64,000 bases of DNA from CAVVAE01 sp963746185 (lineage in GTDB: Bacteria; Actinomycetota; Actinomycetes; Propionibacteriales; Nocardioidaceae). The stretch is taken from positions 1,798,001-1,862,000 of the forward strand of contig CAVVAE010000004.1 in the NCBI GenBank assembly GCA_963746185.1. Direction: 5' to 3'. A model generated the notes under the pieces. The model ran no database searches and was not told the origin of the DNA. It saw only the letters and a program-made list of their open reading frames with translations. Of this stretch, positions 1 through 8,560 are shown in pieces (within the stretch, counting starts at the first letter, position 1; the number at the start of each line of letters is the position of its first letter). The position numbers were made by a program, and so were the translations under genes.

Positions 1-7
1 TCGGGAC

Positions 8-37
8 CCCGGTGATTTCGACAGGCTCAATCAGCGG
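8..37 (-). repeat. REP-like arm, copy 1
   Basis: A 30-base stretch here, read on the minus strand, is identical to plus-strand positions 50737-50766. Its core, GAGCCTGTCGAAATCACCG, is an arm that forms a hairpin at the second site. This copy lies beyond the 3' end of the GH13 gene and runs into an 18-base tandem array. Motifs of this look are common between genes in Nocardioides-type genomes; that link is from memory. Confidence 0.7.
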
Positions 38-118
38 GGCTCCGGCAATCAGCGGGGCTCCGGCAATCAGCGGGGTTCCGGCAGTCAGCGGGGTTTCGGC
101 AGTCAGCGGGGTTTCGGC
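29..118. repeat. 18-bp tandem repeat, five copies
   Basis: Five head-to-tail 18-base units start at 29, 47, 65, 83 and 101, with consensus AATCAGCGGGGCTCCGGC. The first two are identical; later ones carry C-to-T and A-to-G changes. The array sits just past the stop of the GH13 gene and begins inside the REP-like arm, so it looks like local expansion of that arm. The unit length is a multiple of three and gives an ISGAPA-like hexapeptide in one plus frame, but I see no gene that uses it. Confidence 0.85.
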
Positions 119-138
119 GGCCGCGCTCTCGCTCGGTT

Positions 139-1704
139 TTATGACTGGAACCAGGCGGCGGTGTTGGACGGGAGGATGCCGTCGGCGATCCTGGCGTGCT
201 GGTCGCTGGCGATCAGGAGTTTGCCGAGGTCGCCGAGGCGGGCCAGGCGCACGTCGCGCTTCCCGCAGTTGAGCACGCAGGTGAATCCAGGCTCACGATC
301 GATCACGACGACACCGGGGGTGCTTCGCGCCAGGCTGATCGACGCCGCCAACCCTGGCACCGCTTCGCGTCGACAGGCGAGCGCGGAGCGGAAGAAGTTC
401 AGCGTTGAGTCCGCCCGCTTCTCCTGCGCGTCCACGGTGAGGCCACGCCACGTGGCTGGTTGCGGCAGCCAGGTCCGGGCCCCGCCTTCGGGGCTGAAAC
501 CGAACGGCCGCTTCGTTCCCGACCACGGCATCGGCACCCGGCAGCCGTCGCGGCCGACTCCACCGCCACGCATCCACACCGGGTCCTGACGGTCCTTCAC
601 CGGTACGTCGGCCTGAGGTAGCCCGAGCTCCGCGCCCTGGTAGATGTACGCCGAGCCAGGCAACGCCAACATGGCCAAGGTGGCGGCCTTCGATCGGGCC
701 CGCCCTAGCTCACCACCGCCGTAGCGCGTCACCTCTCGCTCGACGTCGTGGTTGGACAACACCCACGTCGGTGAGGCCTTCACGGGGTCGACGGCGGCAA
801 AGGTGCGTTCGATGACGCGACGAAACGCAGCCGCCGACCACGGCGCCTCGAGCCAGTGGAAGTTGAACGCCTGTTGGAGCTCGTCGCTGCGCAGGTACTG
901 CGCCATCTTCGCCTCGTCGTCGGCCCACGCCTCGGCAATGGCCATCCGGTCACCGTCGTACTCGGCGAGCACGCGGTGCCATCGTCGGTAGATCGAGTGC
1001 ACCTCGGGCTGGTCCCAGAAAGGGGCGACATGGAAGCTTCCACCGCGCGCCCGGTCCGGAAGGTCCTTGTGCTTGATGAGCCCGTGGGCGACGTCGATCC
1101 GGAAGCCGTCGGCGCCCCGGTCGAGCCAGAACCGCAGGATCGAGTCGAACTCGTCGAGGACCTCCTTGTTACGCCAGTTCAGATCCGGCTGGGTGGAGTC
1201 GAACAAGTGCAGGTACCACTCGCCGTCGGGTGCTGGCGTCCACGCCGGTCCACCGAACACCGAGGTCCAGTTGTTGGGTGGCAACGACCCGTTGCGACCT
1301 CGCCCGGGTCGGAACACGTAGCGCTTCCGCTCTCGGCTCCGAGCCTTCGCCGCCAACGCCTCCCCGAACCACGGGTGGTCAGCGGACGTGTGGTTGGGGA
1401 CCAGGTCGACGATCACCTTGAGACCGAGCTGGTGCGCGTGGTCCATCATCGCGTCAAAGTCGGCCAGCGTTCCGAACCGCGGGTCGACGTCGCGATAGTC
1501 AGCCACGTCGTACCCGTGGTCGTGCTGGGGCGAGGTGTAGAACGGCGTGATCCAGATGGCGTCGATGCCGAGCGACTTCAAGTAGGGCAGCCGGTCACGG
1601 ATCCCAGCCAGGTCGCCCAGACCGTCGCCGTCCGAGTCGGCGAAGCTTCGGACGTAGATCTCGTAGCAGACAGCGTCTCGCCACCAGGGGATGTGGTCAG
1701 TCAT
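139..1704 (-). CDS. GH13 alpha-glucosidase / oligo-1,6-glucosidase
   Basis: Cytoplasmic glycoside hydrolase family 13 enzyme of 521 residues, expected to cleave short alpha-glucosides. The N-terminus WWRDAVCYEIYVRSF is typical of oligo-1,6-glucosidases and trehalose/sucrose hydrolases. Conserved regions are VDLVPNH (about 99-105), GFRIDVAHG with nucleophile Asp204, AIAEAW with acid/base Glu258, and VLSNHD ending in Asp320. The start at 1704 leaves a single base after the stop of the upstream hotdog-like gene, and homology begins right at MTDHIPWW; a longer frame to 1845 would overlap that gene. No signal peptide. Substrate specificity cannot be read from sequence alone. Confidence 0.9.
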   Translation of the reverse strand: MTDHIPWWRDAVCYEIYVRSFADSDGDGLGDLAGIRDRLPYLKSLGIDAIWITPFYTSPQHDHGYDVADYRDVDPRFGTLADFDAMMDHAHQLGLKVIVDLVPNHTSADHPWFGEALAAKARSRERKRYVFRPGRGRNGSLPPNNWTSVFGGPAWTPAPDGEWYLHLFDSTQPDLNWRNKEVLDEFDSILRFWLDRGADGFRIDVAHGLIKHKDLPDRARGGSFHVAPFWDQPEVHSIYRRWHRVLAEYDGDRMAIAEAWADDEAKMAQYLRSDELQQAFNFHWLEAPWSAAAFRRVIERTFAAVDPVKASPTWVLSNHDVEREVTRYGGGELGRARSKAATLAMLALPGSAYIYQGAELGLPQADVPVKDRQDPVWMRGGGVGRDGCRVPMPWSGTKRPFGFSPEGGARTWLPQPATWRGLTVDAQEKRADSTLNFFRSALACRREAVPGLAASISLARSTPGVVVIDREPGFTCVLNCGKRDVRLARLGDLGKLLIASDQHARIADGILPSNTAAWFQS

Positions 1705-1705
1705 G

Positions 1706-2422
1706 TCAGCTGGTAAACCTCGCAGGGTCGATGGCGATCCAGGTGTGCTCGGCGCGACCGAGGACGCGACCGTCGTCGTCATACAACGTGCTGGCGGTGA
1801 GTGTCTTGCGTCCCTCCTCGGCGACCAGGGCAGCCACGATGACATGCGATCGTCCGATGATGGGCGGCTCGTCGCAGATAGCCGTCATCCGGCCCAGCAC
1901 AAGTGGCCGGTCGTCGAGGTCGGACACCCAGCCGCCGGGACAGTCCATGGCCGCCCAGGCAAACCGCGTCGCCGCGACCTCGGCATTCGCTGCCGCCAGA
2001 CTCTCGTCGGGCACCCACACGCATGCCGTGCGCCCAGGCGCTATCAAGCCGGGCGCGAGCCGCAGCCCGTCGTCACGAGCCGGACCGCACGCGAAGCAGG
2101 TGGGGAACGGGTGGCCGACCAGTCCCTGGTACGACGCCTGCGCCTCACGTGCGACCGTCAGGTCGACGGCCTCGACTGGTTCGCCGGAGAACTCCGCACC
2201 GCTCGCCTCGGCGACCACGTCGTCTCCGTGGAGGAGCTGTGCCGTCGTACCGTCCCTGACGAACCGCAGCTCAACATCGAGCGGAGGTGGCCGCCGCAGC
2301 GTCACCGCAACCGGTTGATCAGCGCTGACGTGCTCGGCCACGAGTCCAGCGGTGTAGCCGCCGTTACCTGACTGAGGTGGTCCGGCAAATCGGGCCGCGA
2401 TGGTGAGGGAAGTCGGACTCAT
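1706..2422 (-). CDS. hotdog-fold thioesterase-like protein
   Basis: A 238-residue protein whose layout fits actinobacterial double-hotdog acyl-CoA thioesterase-like proteins. The N-terminal part opens with FAGPPQSGNGGYTAG, and the second half carries TCFACGPARDDGLRL and an FAWAAMDCPGGW segment, both recurrent in this uncharacterised group. It lies between a LysR gene (53-base gap) and the GH13 gene (1-base gap), all on the minus strand, so the three may be cotranscribed. No signal peptide or membrane segment. Substrate unknown; the family call rests on sequence appearance. Confidence 0.65.
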   Translation of the reverse strand: MSPTSLTIAARFAGPPQSGNGGYTAGLVAEHVSADQPVAVTLRRPPPLDVELRFVRDGTTAQLLHGDDVVAEASGAEFSGEPVEAVDLTVAREAQASYQGLVGHPFPTCFACGPARDDGLRLAPGLIAPGRTACVWVPDESLAAANAEVAATRFAWAAMDCPGGWVSDLDDRPLVLGRMTAICDEPPIIGRSHVIVAALVAEEGRKTLTASTLYDDDGRVLGRAEHTWIAIDPARFTS

Positions 2423-2475
2423 GACACGACGAGGCTAACCAATGCGCATCACATGACGAGTCGGCACCCACACGC

Positions 2476-3420
2476 CTATCGGCGTCCAGAACTCGGCCGC
2501 TCGGCAGCCACGGCGATCAACGTGTCGAGCACGATGCCGATCACGCGGTCGGTCTGCGCTCCGGCACGGACAGCCGCGAAGATCCGACGAGCCGCTGGGG
2601 TGGCCACCACTGGACACACGACGACGCCATCGACGGGGAGGGGTTGGGCGAGCCGGGGGATCAACGCGACGCCGCAACCGGCCGCCACCAACGCAGCGAC
2701 CGCCCCCCACTCCGTGGTCCGGTGCGTGACGACGGGCGTAAAGCCGGCAGCAGCGCACACGGCCTGCAGGATCTGCGAACAGGGATCACCTTGTCCCGAT
2801 CCGACCCAGGGCTCGGCGGCGAGACTCTCCAGCCGCAACCCGCGCGTCCGGATGAGCGGGTGGCCCTCGGGAAGCACCGCGTCGAGCGGGTCTGCCAGCA
2901 AGTCGACGCGGTGGTAGCGCGGATCGTGGCGAGCCGGTCCGTCCTGGTAGTCCGACGACACGACCACATCGAGGTCGCCAACGTCGAGAGCGGTGAACAC
3001 CTCCGGTGGCTCGGACTCCTCAATCTTCATCGTGATCCCGGGCCGCTCGACGGACAACCGCGCGAAAGTCGGCGCCACCAGCGCAGACAGTCCGGTCGAG
3101 AGCGAGCCGACCCGCACCTCGCCGATCGTCCCGTCGTCCCAGGCAGCCAGATCGGCACGGGCGCGTTCGAGCTGTTCGTGTACGACGACGGCGTGGTCGA
3201 GCAGCACTCGGGCCTGTCCGGTGAGGCGCACGGACCGCCCGTGTTTTCTCAGCAACGGAACGCCGACCTCGCGCGACAGCCCCGCGAGCTGCTGGGAGAC
3301 CGCAGACGGCGTGAGGTGCAGCGCCTGAGCGGTGGCGGCGACGGTGCCACGCTGTTCGAGCTCCCGCAGCACCCGCAGACGACGCAGATCGATCGTGAAG
3401 TCCTTGCTAATGGAAGTCAT
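2476..3420 (-). CDS. LysR-family transcriptional regulator
   Basis: A 314-residue LysR-type regulator. The N-terminal winged helix-turn-helix reads LRRLRVLRELEQRGTVAATA then LHLTPSAVSQQLAGLSREVG. The rest is a periplasmic-binding-protein-like effector domain with EVRVGSLSTG at its start. The ATG at 3420 is preferred over a TTG two codons upstream. It is divergent from the EamA-type exporter starting near 3443, with only about 25 bases between, so control of that exporter and of itself is likely. Effector unknown. Confidence 0.9.
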   Translation of the reverse strand: MTSISKDFTIDLRRLRVLRELEQRGTVAATAQALHLTPSAVSQQLAGLSREVGVPLLRKHGRSVRLTGQARVLLDHAVVVHEQLERARADLAAWDDGTIGEVRVGSLSTGLSALVAPTFARLSVERPGITMKIEESEPPEVFTALDVGDLDVVVSSDYQDGPARHDPRYHRVDLLADPLDAVLPEGHPLIRTRGLRLESLAAEPWVGSGQGDPCSQILQAVCAAAGFTPVVTHRTTEWGAVAALVAAGCGVALIPRLAQPLPVDGVVVCPVVATPAARRIFAAVRAGAQTDRVIGIVLDTLIAVAAERPSSGRR

Positions 3421-3442
3421 CCACAAATACTAGCTGGACTGA

Positions 3443-4393
3443 ATGGTCATGGGGGAGCAGAATGGTCTGGTGAGCCGTCGCGCCGTCATCTTGTTCATCG
3501 CTCTCGGAGTGGCCTGGGGCATTCCCTACCTGCTCATCAAGGTCGCCGTCGAAGAGCTCTCCCCGTCCGAGCTGGTGCTCGCCCGCACGCTGCTCGCGTC
3601 CTTGATCCTGATCCCGCTGGCCTTCGCCAAGGGTGCCGTGCGCCCGGTGCTCAAGCATTGGCGCTGGCTGCTGGTCTTCACCCTCGTCGAGATCGCCATC
3701 CCCTGGGTTGCCCTCGGCCGCGCCGAACAGCAGCTGCCGAGCTCGACGACCGGCCTGCTCATCGCCGCCGTACCGCTGGTCGGCGTTGCGCTGGCATTCG
3801 TGACCGGCCGCGCCGAGCGACTGTCGCGCACTGGTTGGCTCGGCATCGCCCTGGGTATCACCGGCGTCGCCGCTCTCGTGGGGCTCGATGTCAGCGGCTC
3901 TGACCTCGGGGCGGTCGCCGAGCTCGGGATCGTGGTCGTCGGCTATGCGATTGGGCCAGCGATCCTGGCTCGTCAGTTGCGCAACCTCCCCGGGATCGGC
4001 GTGATGGCCACGGCGCTCACCCTCACCACGGTGATGTACGTGCCGGTGGTTCTGGTGGGTGACGGCGTCCCGTCGTCGATGCCCAGCGCCGACGTCATCT
4101 GGTCCGTCGTACTGCTTGCGTCCGTGTGTACGGCGGCAGCGTTCTTGCTGCTGTTCGCGTTGGTCGGCGAAGTAGGCCCGGTCCGTGCCACCACGATCAC
4201 CTACCTCAACCCTGCTGTTGCCGTCGTGGCCGGCGCCATCGTGCTGAGCGAGCCGGTCACCGTGTGGACCGTGCTCGGCTTCATCCTCGTCGTCAGTGGG
4301 TCGTATTTCGTCAATCGGGGCCCGAGGCGGCCGCGAGAGGCGGCAACCGTGCCACGGGCCGTCGCAGCGGAGCCGCTCAACACCCGTCCGTAG
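3443..4393 (+). CDS. EamA/DMT-family exporter
   Basis: A 316-residue membrane protein of the drug/metabolite transporter superfamily with two EamA repeats and about ten hydrophobic segments. The first repeat begins near VAWGIPYLLIKVAVEELSPS; the second ends with YLNPAVAVVAGAIVLSEPVT, a hallmark of the family. It probably exports a small metabolite or amino acid. It is divergent from the LysR regulator, a common regulator-exporter pairing. ATGs at 3443 and 3449 and a GTG at 3470 are all possible starts. Substrate unknown. Confidence 0.85.
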   Translation: MVMGEQNGLVSRRAVILFIALGVAWGIPYLLIKVAVEELSPSELVLARTLLASLILIPLAFAKGAVRPVLKHWRWLLVFTLVEIAIPWVALGRAEQQLPSSTTGLLIAAVPLVGVALAFVTGRAERLSRTGWLGIALGITGVAALVGLDVSGSDLGAVAELGIVVVGYAIGPAILARQLRNLPGIGVMATALTLTTVMYVPVVLVGDGVPSSMPSADVIWSVVLLASVCTAAAFLLLFALVGEVGPVRATTITYLNPAVAVVAGAIVLSEPVTVWTVLGFILVVSGSYFVNRGPRRPREAATVPRAVAAEPLNTRP

Positions 4394-4501
4394 CGAGGCC
4401 ACCCGCAGCGCTTGGTGTTCCCTGTGTGATGGGCAACAATGACGAAGCACCAGACAGCGGTGACGAGCAAGCGACCAGCAGCGATTGGCGGACCAAACGG
4501 C

Positions 4502-5188
4502 GTGACCGACCTCATCGACACCACGGAGATGTACCTCCGCACGATCTTCGAGCTCGAAGAGGAGGGCATCGTTCCGCTGCGTGCCCGGATTGCGGAGCGG
4601 CTGCATCAGTCCGGTCCCACCGTGAGCCAGACGGCAGCCCGGATGGAGCGAGACGGCTTGCTCACTGTCGAAGGCGATCGCCATCTCGAGTTGACCGATG
4701 AGGGACGCCGGTTGGCGACCCGGGTGATGCGCAAGCACCGGCTGGCCGAGCGGTTGCTCATCGACGTGATCGGGCTGGAGTGGGAAGACGTCCACGCCGA
4801 GGCCTGTCGCTGGGAACACGTGATGTCGGAGACAGTGGAGCGCCGCCTGCTTGAGCTGCTCGACCACCCCACACTTTCGCCATACGGAAACCCGATCCCA
4901 GGGCTCGACGAGCTTGGGGAGGGCCTGGTCGAGGAAGGTTTCCTCGACGGCGTCGAGTCACTCGACACGGTCGTCGGAGATGAGGAGCTGCGCGTCATCA
5001 TCGGGCGGATCGCCGAACCCGTCCAGACAGACGAGCGGCTGATGGGTGTGTTGCGTCGCGTTGGCGCGCAACCGGGCAAGGTCATCACGGTTGCGCGTGG
5101 CGCGGAGGGCGTCATGATGGCGAGCGGTGGCGAATCAGCCGAGATCGACGGCGAAGCGGCCAGCCACCTGTTTGTCCGCCGGCTCTAG
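4502..5188 (+). CDS. DtxR/IdeR-family metal-dependent repressor
   Basis: A 228-residue regulator of the iron-dependent DtxR/IdeR group. The GTG at 4502 is chosen because VTDLIDTTEMYLRTIFELEE matches the known N-terminus of DtxR and IdeR and the length agrees with theirs (226-230). The HTH spans GIVPLRARIAERLHQSGPTVSQT; metal-site segments HRLAERLL and the CRWEHVMSE block follow, with a C-terminal SH3-like part (PGKVITVARG). The full three-domain build favours IdeR/DtxR over the shorter MntR. It probably represses iron uptake genes when iron is replete; no target box was identified here. Confidence 0.88.
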   Translation: MTDLIDTTEMYLRTIFELEEEGIVPLRARIAERLHQSGPTVSQTAARMERDGLLTVEGDRHLELTDEGRRLATRVMRKHRLAERLLIDVIGLEWEDVHAEACRWEHVMSETVERRLLELLDHPTLSPYGNPIPGLDELGEGLVEEGFLDGVESLDTVVGDEELRVIIGRIAEPVQTDERLMGVLRRVGAQPGKVITVARGAEGVMMASGGESAEIDGEAASHLFVRRL

Positions 5189-5227
5189 CAGAGTCGGCCT
5201 ACTCCTTGCGATGACCGCGCTCCGCAC

Positions 5228-6421
5228 GTGAAGAGTCCGTTCGAGGGCCTTCCCCGAGAGGTTGCGGTGCTGGCCGCGGTGGCCGTTGCGGTGGCCATCG
5301 GGTTCGGTGTTGTCGCTCCAGCCATCCCCGAGTTCGCCCGGTCGTTCGGCGTGGGGAAGTTCGCAGCCGGCGCCGTCATCTCTGCGTTTGCCCTGATGCG
5401 CTTCGTGTCTGCCCTCGCTGGCGGCCGCCTGGTCGACTCGTTCGGCGAACGCATCATCTTGACCACCGGGATCGGCATCGTCGCGGTCTCCACCGGCCTC
5501 GCCGGGCTGTCCCAGAGCTACACCCAGCTGCTGCTGCTGCGTGGGATCGGTGGTGTTGGCTCAGCCATGTTCACCGTCGCAGCCACCGCATTGCTGTTCC
5601 GTGTCGTCGAGGGATCGAGTCGCGGCCGCGCGAGCGGGCTGTTCCAGGCGGGCTTCCTGCTCGGAGGCTTACTCGGACCTCTCGCCGGTGGCTTCCTCAC
5701 CGACTACTCGCTGCGTCTGCCGTTCTACGTGTACGCCGTCTCGCTCATCGCCGCCGGAACGATCGGGGCGCTGTTCCTCAAGAGTGCGCGGCTACGGGAT
5801 GTCGATGAACCGGCTGAGACCCCACCCGAGCCGGTGGAGTCGACATCGCTCAAGGACGCCTGGTCGCATCCGGCGTACCGGAGTGCTGTAGCGGTGAACT
5901 TTGCCAATGGCTGGGCGTTCTTCGGCGTCCGCATCAGTCTGATCCCGCTGTTCATCACGGAAGCCCTCCATCAGCGGGCGACCTGGATCGGGGTGGCGTT
6001 CGTCTGCGCATCTGTGGCACAGGCGGCATTCCTCCTGTCCGCCGGCCGATTCGTCGATCGCCGCGGTCGACGTCCGGCGATGATCGCGGGGTCGTTACTC
6101 GCGGCCTGCGCCTTCGCCACCATTGCCCTCACGACGTCGCTGACGATCTTTCTGCTGGCGATGACCGCGACAGGTGTCGGCGCCGCCTTCGTCGGTACGG
6201 CGCCAGGGGCGGTCGTCGGCGACGTGATGCATGGGCGAGGCGGCCGGGTCGTCGCGGTGTTCCAGATGTCGTCGGACGCCGGTGCCATCGGCGGCCCACT
6301 CGTCGCCGGATGGCTCGCCGACTCGGCGTCGTTCAGTGCGGCCTTCGCCGTCACGGCGGTGGTGCTGGTGTTCGCCACGGTGATGTCGGTGCGGATGCCT
6401 GAGACGCTCAATGTCAGGTGA
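5228..6421 (+). CDS. MFS transporter
   Basis: A 397-residue, twelve-helix major facilitator superfamily transporter. The loop 2-3 signature appears as GGRLVDSFGERI, and the mirrored loop 8-9 motif as GRFVDRRGRRP. The central charged loop (about 195-215) separates the two six-helix halves. GTG start at 5228. It ends about 100 bases before the next likely start, so cotranscription with the lipoprotein gene is possible. Size and motifs fit a drug or sugar exporter of the DHA1 type; substrate unknown. Confidence 0.88.
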   Translation: MKSPFEGLPREVAVLAAVAVAVAIGFGVVAPAIPEFARSFGVGKFAAGAVISAFALMRFVSALAGGRLVDSFGERIILTTGIGIVAVSTGLAGLSQSYTQLLLLRGIGGVGSAMFTVAATALLFRVVEGSSRGRASGLFQAGFLLGGLLGPLAGGFLTDYSLRLPFYVYAVSLIAAGTIGALFLKSARLRDVDEPAETPPEPVESTSLKDAWSHPAYRSAVAVNFANGWAFFGVRISLIPLFITEALHQRATWIGVAFVCASVAQAAFLLSAGRFVDRRGRRPAMIAGSLLAACAFATIALTTSLTIFLLAMTATGVGAAFVGTAPGAVVGDVMHGRGGRVVAVFQMSSDAGAIGGPLVAGWLADSASFSAAFAVTAVVLVFATVMSVRMPETLNVR

Positions 6422-6521
6422 CGCGGCTATCCTTGCCGCTCAGGCGGGTGGGAGAGCGAACGTGATGTATTCAGCAGGGGCGGGCCAGCGATTCCGCTGG
6501 CTCGGGGGGCGAGGTGGCAGC

Positions 6522-7511
6522 GTGCCACGACAATGGGCGCGACTCGCCGCTGTCGCCGTGGTTACCGCTGCCCTCGCGACGGCGTGTGGCGGTGACGACT
6601 CCAAACGCGGGGCGACGACCACGTCAGCCCCTGAACCACGACAGGCCACGGGCGAGTGCGGCGACTTCACGATCGCCTACGACCCGACGAAGGGGTATGA
6701 GGCGAGTGCCTTCATCGTCGGCACGCTCGCCGAGGACGAGCTCAAGTGCGACGTCCACTACCTGAAAACCACATCCCACAAAGCCTGGCGACTGGTGGCT
6801 CGCGGTGACGCCGATGTCTACCTCGATGCCTACGGTGACCCCGACCTCGCCCGGCAACTCGCCGGCGAAGACGGCCCGGTGACGATTGTCGGACGCAATG
6901 GCATGGCCGGCGGAGTCGACCTGCTGGCTCCCTTGTTCATGGGAGACCTCGGCCTGCAGACTTACCGCGACTTGGACGACGTCGATGAGATCGGGTGGGA
7001 CGAGGTCACGCCGGCGATCACGACCCTTCCCGAGCTGCTACCGCTCGCGCACGCGTTCGTCGAGTCCCAGAACCTCGACGACTACGTCGTACGCGACTAC
7101 AGCAAAGTGGGAGTCGGCGGTGGTATGCGCGATCTGCTGCAGCAGCCTCGCCAGGACAACGACGTCCACCAGCCGAATCTCTATCTCGTCGAAGGGCCAC
7201 GTGGTTTCCTCGGCGACGGCACCGGACGGATGAGCGTCGAAATCCCCAGCTCTGCTTCGCGGTCGTGTGTGCCCAATGCGGTTTCGACACTCTGCAGCCT
7301 GAACAACTTCCACTATCAGAAGATCGTCAACAGCGAGTTCGCCGAGTCCGACAGCCCCGCCTACAACCTCGTGTACAAGTACCAGCTGAGCAGCGAGGAC
7401 GCCGCCGACATCCTCGAGATCATCGAGCTCAGTGGGTTTGACGTGATGGGTGCTGACGTCGCCTCGTGGATCAACACGCACCGTCACGTGTGGAAGCGCT
7501 GGCTTGACTAG
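6522..7511 (+). CDS. betaine-type ABC substrate-binding lipoprotein
   Basis: A 329-residue secreted lipoprotein resembling OpuAC/ProX-type binding proteins for glycine betaine, choline or related quaternary amines. The N-terminus has a hydrophobic stretch ending in lipobox LATAC, so the mature protein would begin with a lipidated Cys. The family fold shows in the GDFTIAYDPTKGYEASAFIVG start and the GDADVYLDAYGD segment. The GTG at 6522 follows a GAGGTGG ribosome site; an upstream start at 6411 would overlap the MFS gene and add an unneeded extension. No permease or ATPase gene lies nearby. Confidence 0.75.
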   Translation: MPRQWARLAAVAVVTAALATACGGDDSKRGATTTSAPEPRQATGECGDFTIAYDPTKGYEASAFIVGTLAEDELKCDVHYLKTTSHKAWRLVARGDADVYLDAYGDPDLARQLAGEDGPVTIVGRNGMAGGVDLLAPLFMGDLGLQTYRDLDDVDEIGWDEVTPAITTLPELLPLAHAFVESQNLDDYVVRDYSKVGVGGGMRDLLQQPRQDNDVHQPNLYLVEGPRGFLGDGTGRMSVEIPSSASRSCVPNAVSTLCSLNNFHYQKIVNSEFAESDSPAYNLVYKYQLSSEDAADILEIIELSGFDVMGADVASWINTHRHVWKRWLD

Positions 7512-7524
7512 GTCGAGCCAGCGC
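7496..7524. terminator. hairpin over the lipoprotein stop codon
   Basis: GCGCTGGCT and AGCCAGCGC form a perfect 9-base-pair stem with an 11-base loop that contains the TAG stop. The hairpin lies between convergent genes, so it could stop transcription from either side. No T-run follows. Confidence 0.5.
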
Positions 7525-7561
7525 CCCATCTGGTCACGCTGCTGTCATGCAGCCGGTCAGC

Positions 7562-7705
7562 CTAACTAAATACGCTGACACCTCCAGGACCAACAAGGAG
7601 TCCGATAATGATCAGCACGACGCCCCAGAGGATCTGAGCACGCACGAGTGCGACGATGCCGGACACCACGAGGATGACTGCGAGGATCCAGAGAATGAAT
7701 TCCAT
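7562..7705 (-). CDS. GPGG-motif small membrane protein
   Basis: A 47-residue hydrophobic peptide, MEFILWILAVILVVSG then VALVRAQILWG and a second hydrophobic segment, ending in GPGGVSVFS. The C-terminal GPGGVSxF tail matches a conserved actinobacterial small membrane protein family of unknown function. The ribosome site AAGGAGG sits 6 bases before the ATG. Two short transmembrane helices are expected. A stress-sigma-like promoter lies just upstream (7729-7755). The gene faces the end of the binding-protein gene. Confidence 0.88.
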   Translation of the reverse strand: MEFILWILAVILVVSGIVALVRAQILWGVVLIIIGLLVGPGGVSVFS

Positions 7706-7728
7706 TGATGCCTCCTTCGGGAGCAGCA

Positions 7729-7755
7729 GTTCCCCTCTGGATGACGGCTAAACCT
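7729..7755 (-). promoter_or_regulatory. stress-sigma-type promoter, copy 1
   Basis: On the minus strand AGGTTT is followed by 14 bases and then GGGGAAC, ending 23 bases before the GPGG-motif gene. This fits the GTTT / GGG(T/A)A pattern of SigB/SigF-type sigma factors of actinobacteria. The same elements with the same 14-base spacing, preceded by the same CTC, recur before the gene at 11628. Confidence 0.6.
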
Positions 7756-7788
7756 GAGATTTAGGCAACACGGTGAGAGGAGACCGGA

Positions 7789-8493
7789 ATGTCCCGGCGA
7801 GGCATCTTTGCCGTTCTGTCGCATGCATTCGTCGCGTCTGTCCTAGCCTTTGCGGCCGGATTGGCAGCCTCGGAGGTGCCCGTGGCTGCGGCGCCCTCTG
7901 GCATGGCAGAAAAGTCACCGGAGGGTTCGCTCGCCAGAGGTGCGACGGTGGGCTTGGAGGTCGGGTCGGCTGTGAGCGGCGCAGTCTCGTCACCCGCAAC
8001 GCAGGTGCGCAGGTTCTGGGTGAAGGACAAGCACTTCTACTACTCCGACTGGTATGCCGGAAGGCACCGCAAGATGATCCCCTTCGGTTGCACTCGCGCG
8101 CCGTTCTACGACCCCGACCCGCGCTGCGCGCGTCAGCGCGGCTTCCATCACGGGCTCGATGTCGCGATGGCGTGCCGTAACAAGTTGTACGCCGGCTATC
8201 GCACACGTGTCGTGGATCCCGCGTCGGCCGGCTCACTCGGCGGCGCATACGGCCCCCACGCGTTCCGCTTGCGCAGTGCACGTTTCGACAAGGACTTCGT
8301 CATCGGCCACGTTCGTCGCGTCTTCGTCGAACCGGGAGACCGAGTCCGTCGGGGTGAGCTGATCGCGTTGGCGTCGGACGCGGGGGCGCCTGACGGCTGT
8401 CATCTCCATTTCGAGGTGCGTCCCGTGGCGGCGGGCTACCAGAGCGCTGTTGCGCCGTACCGCTTCATCGACCTCCGCCGCAGTCGCCGCTAG
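7789..8493 (+). CDS. secreted M23-family metallopeptidase
   Basis: A 234-residue secreted LytM/M23-type protein, expected to cut peptidoglycan cross-links outside the membrane. An N-terminal signal sequence (about 1-36, ending near VAAAPSG) is followed by a spacer. The zinc site is visible as HHGLD (HxGxD) near 124-128 and HLHFEV (HxH) near 204. A QRGFHHG segment and two Cys residues (MIPFGC, VAMAC) may form a disulfide. ATG at 7789 with GAGAGGAGACC upstream. Usual M23 glycines around the second motif are replaced (DGCHLHF), but the ligands are intact. Confidence 0.85.
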   Translation: MSRRGIFAVLSHAFVASVLAFAAGLAASEVPVAAAPSGMAEKSPEGSLARGATVGLEVGSAVSGAVSSPATQVRRFWVKDKHFYYSDWYAGRHRKMIPFGCTRAPFYDPDPRCARQRGFHHGLDVAMACRNKLYAGYRTRVVDPASAGSLGGAYGPHAFRLRSARFDKDFVIGHVRRVFVEPGDRVRRGELIALASDAGAPDGCHLHFEVRPVAAGYQSAVAPYRFIDLRRSRR

Positions 8494-8560
8494 TCATCCT
8501 CGCTGAGCCGCTGCTCGCCATCCTCGCTAGGGTCGAAGGCCCCGATCGAGAGGAGCAGCG

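Noticed and set aside
856..1716. A 286-codon frame opposite the GH13 gene
   Set aside because: Val/Glu-rich antisense shadow; the GH13 catalytic motifs on the other strand are decisive.
2644..3903. A 419-codon plus-strand frame opposite the LysR gene
   Set aside because: Antisense shadow of LysR running into the exporter gene; composition is Arg/Gly-rich with no motifs.
3407..4867. A 486-codon frame on the minus strand opposite the DMT and DtxR genes
   Set aside because: It has the His/Asp/Arg/Gln-rich make-up of an antisense shadow in high-GC DNA and no family resemblance; the plus-strand genes are clear.
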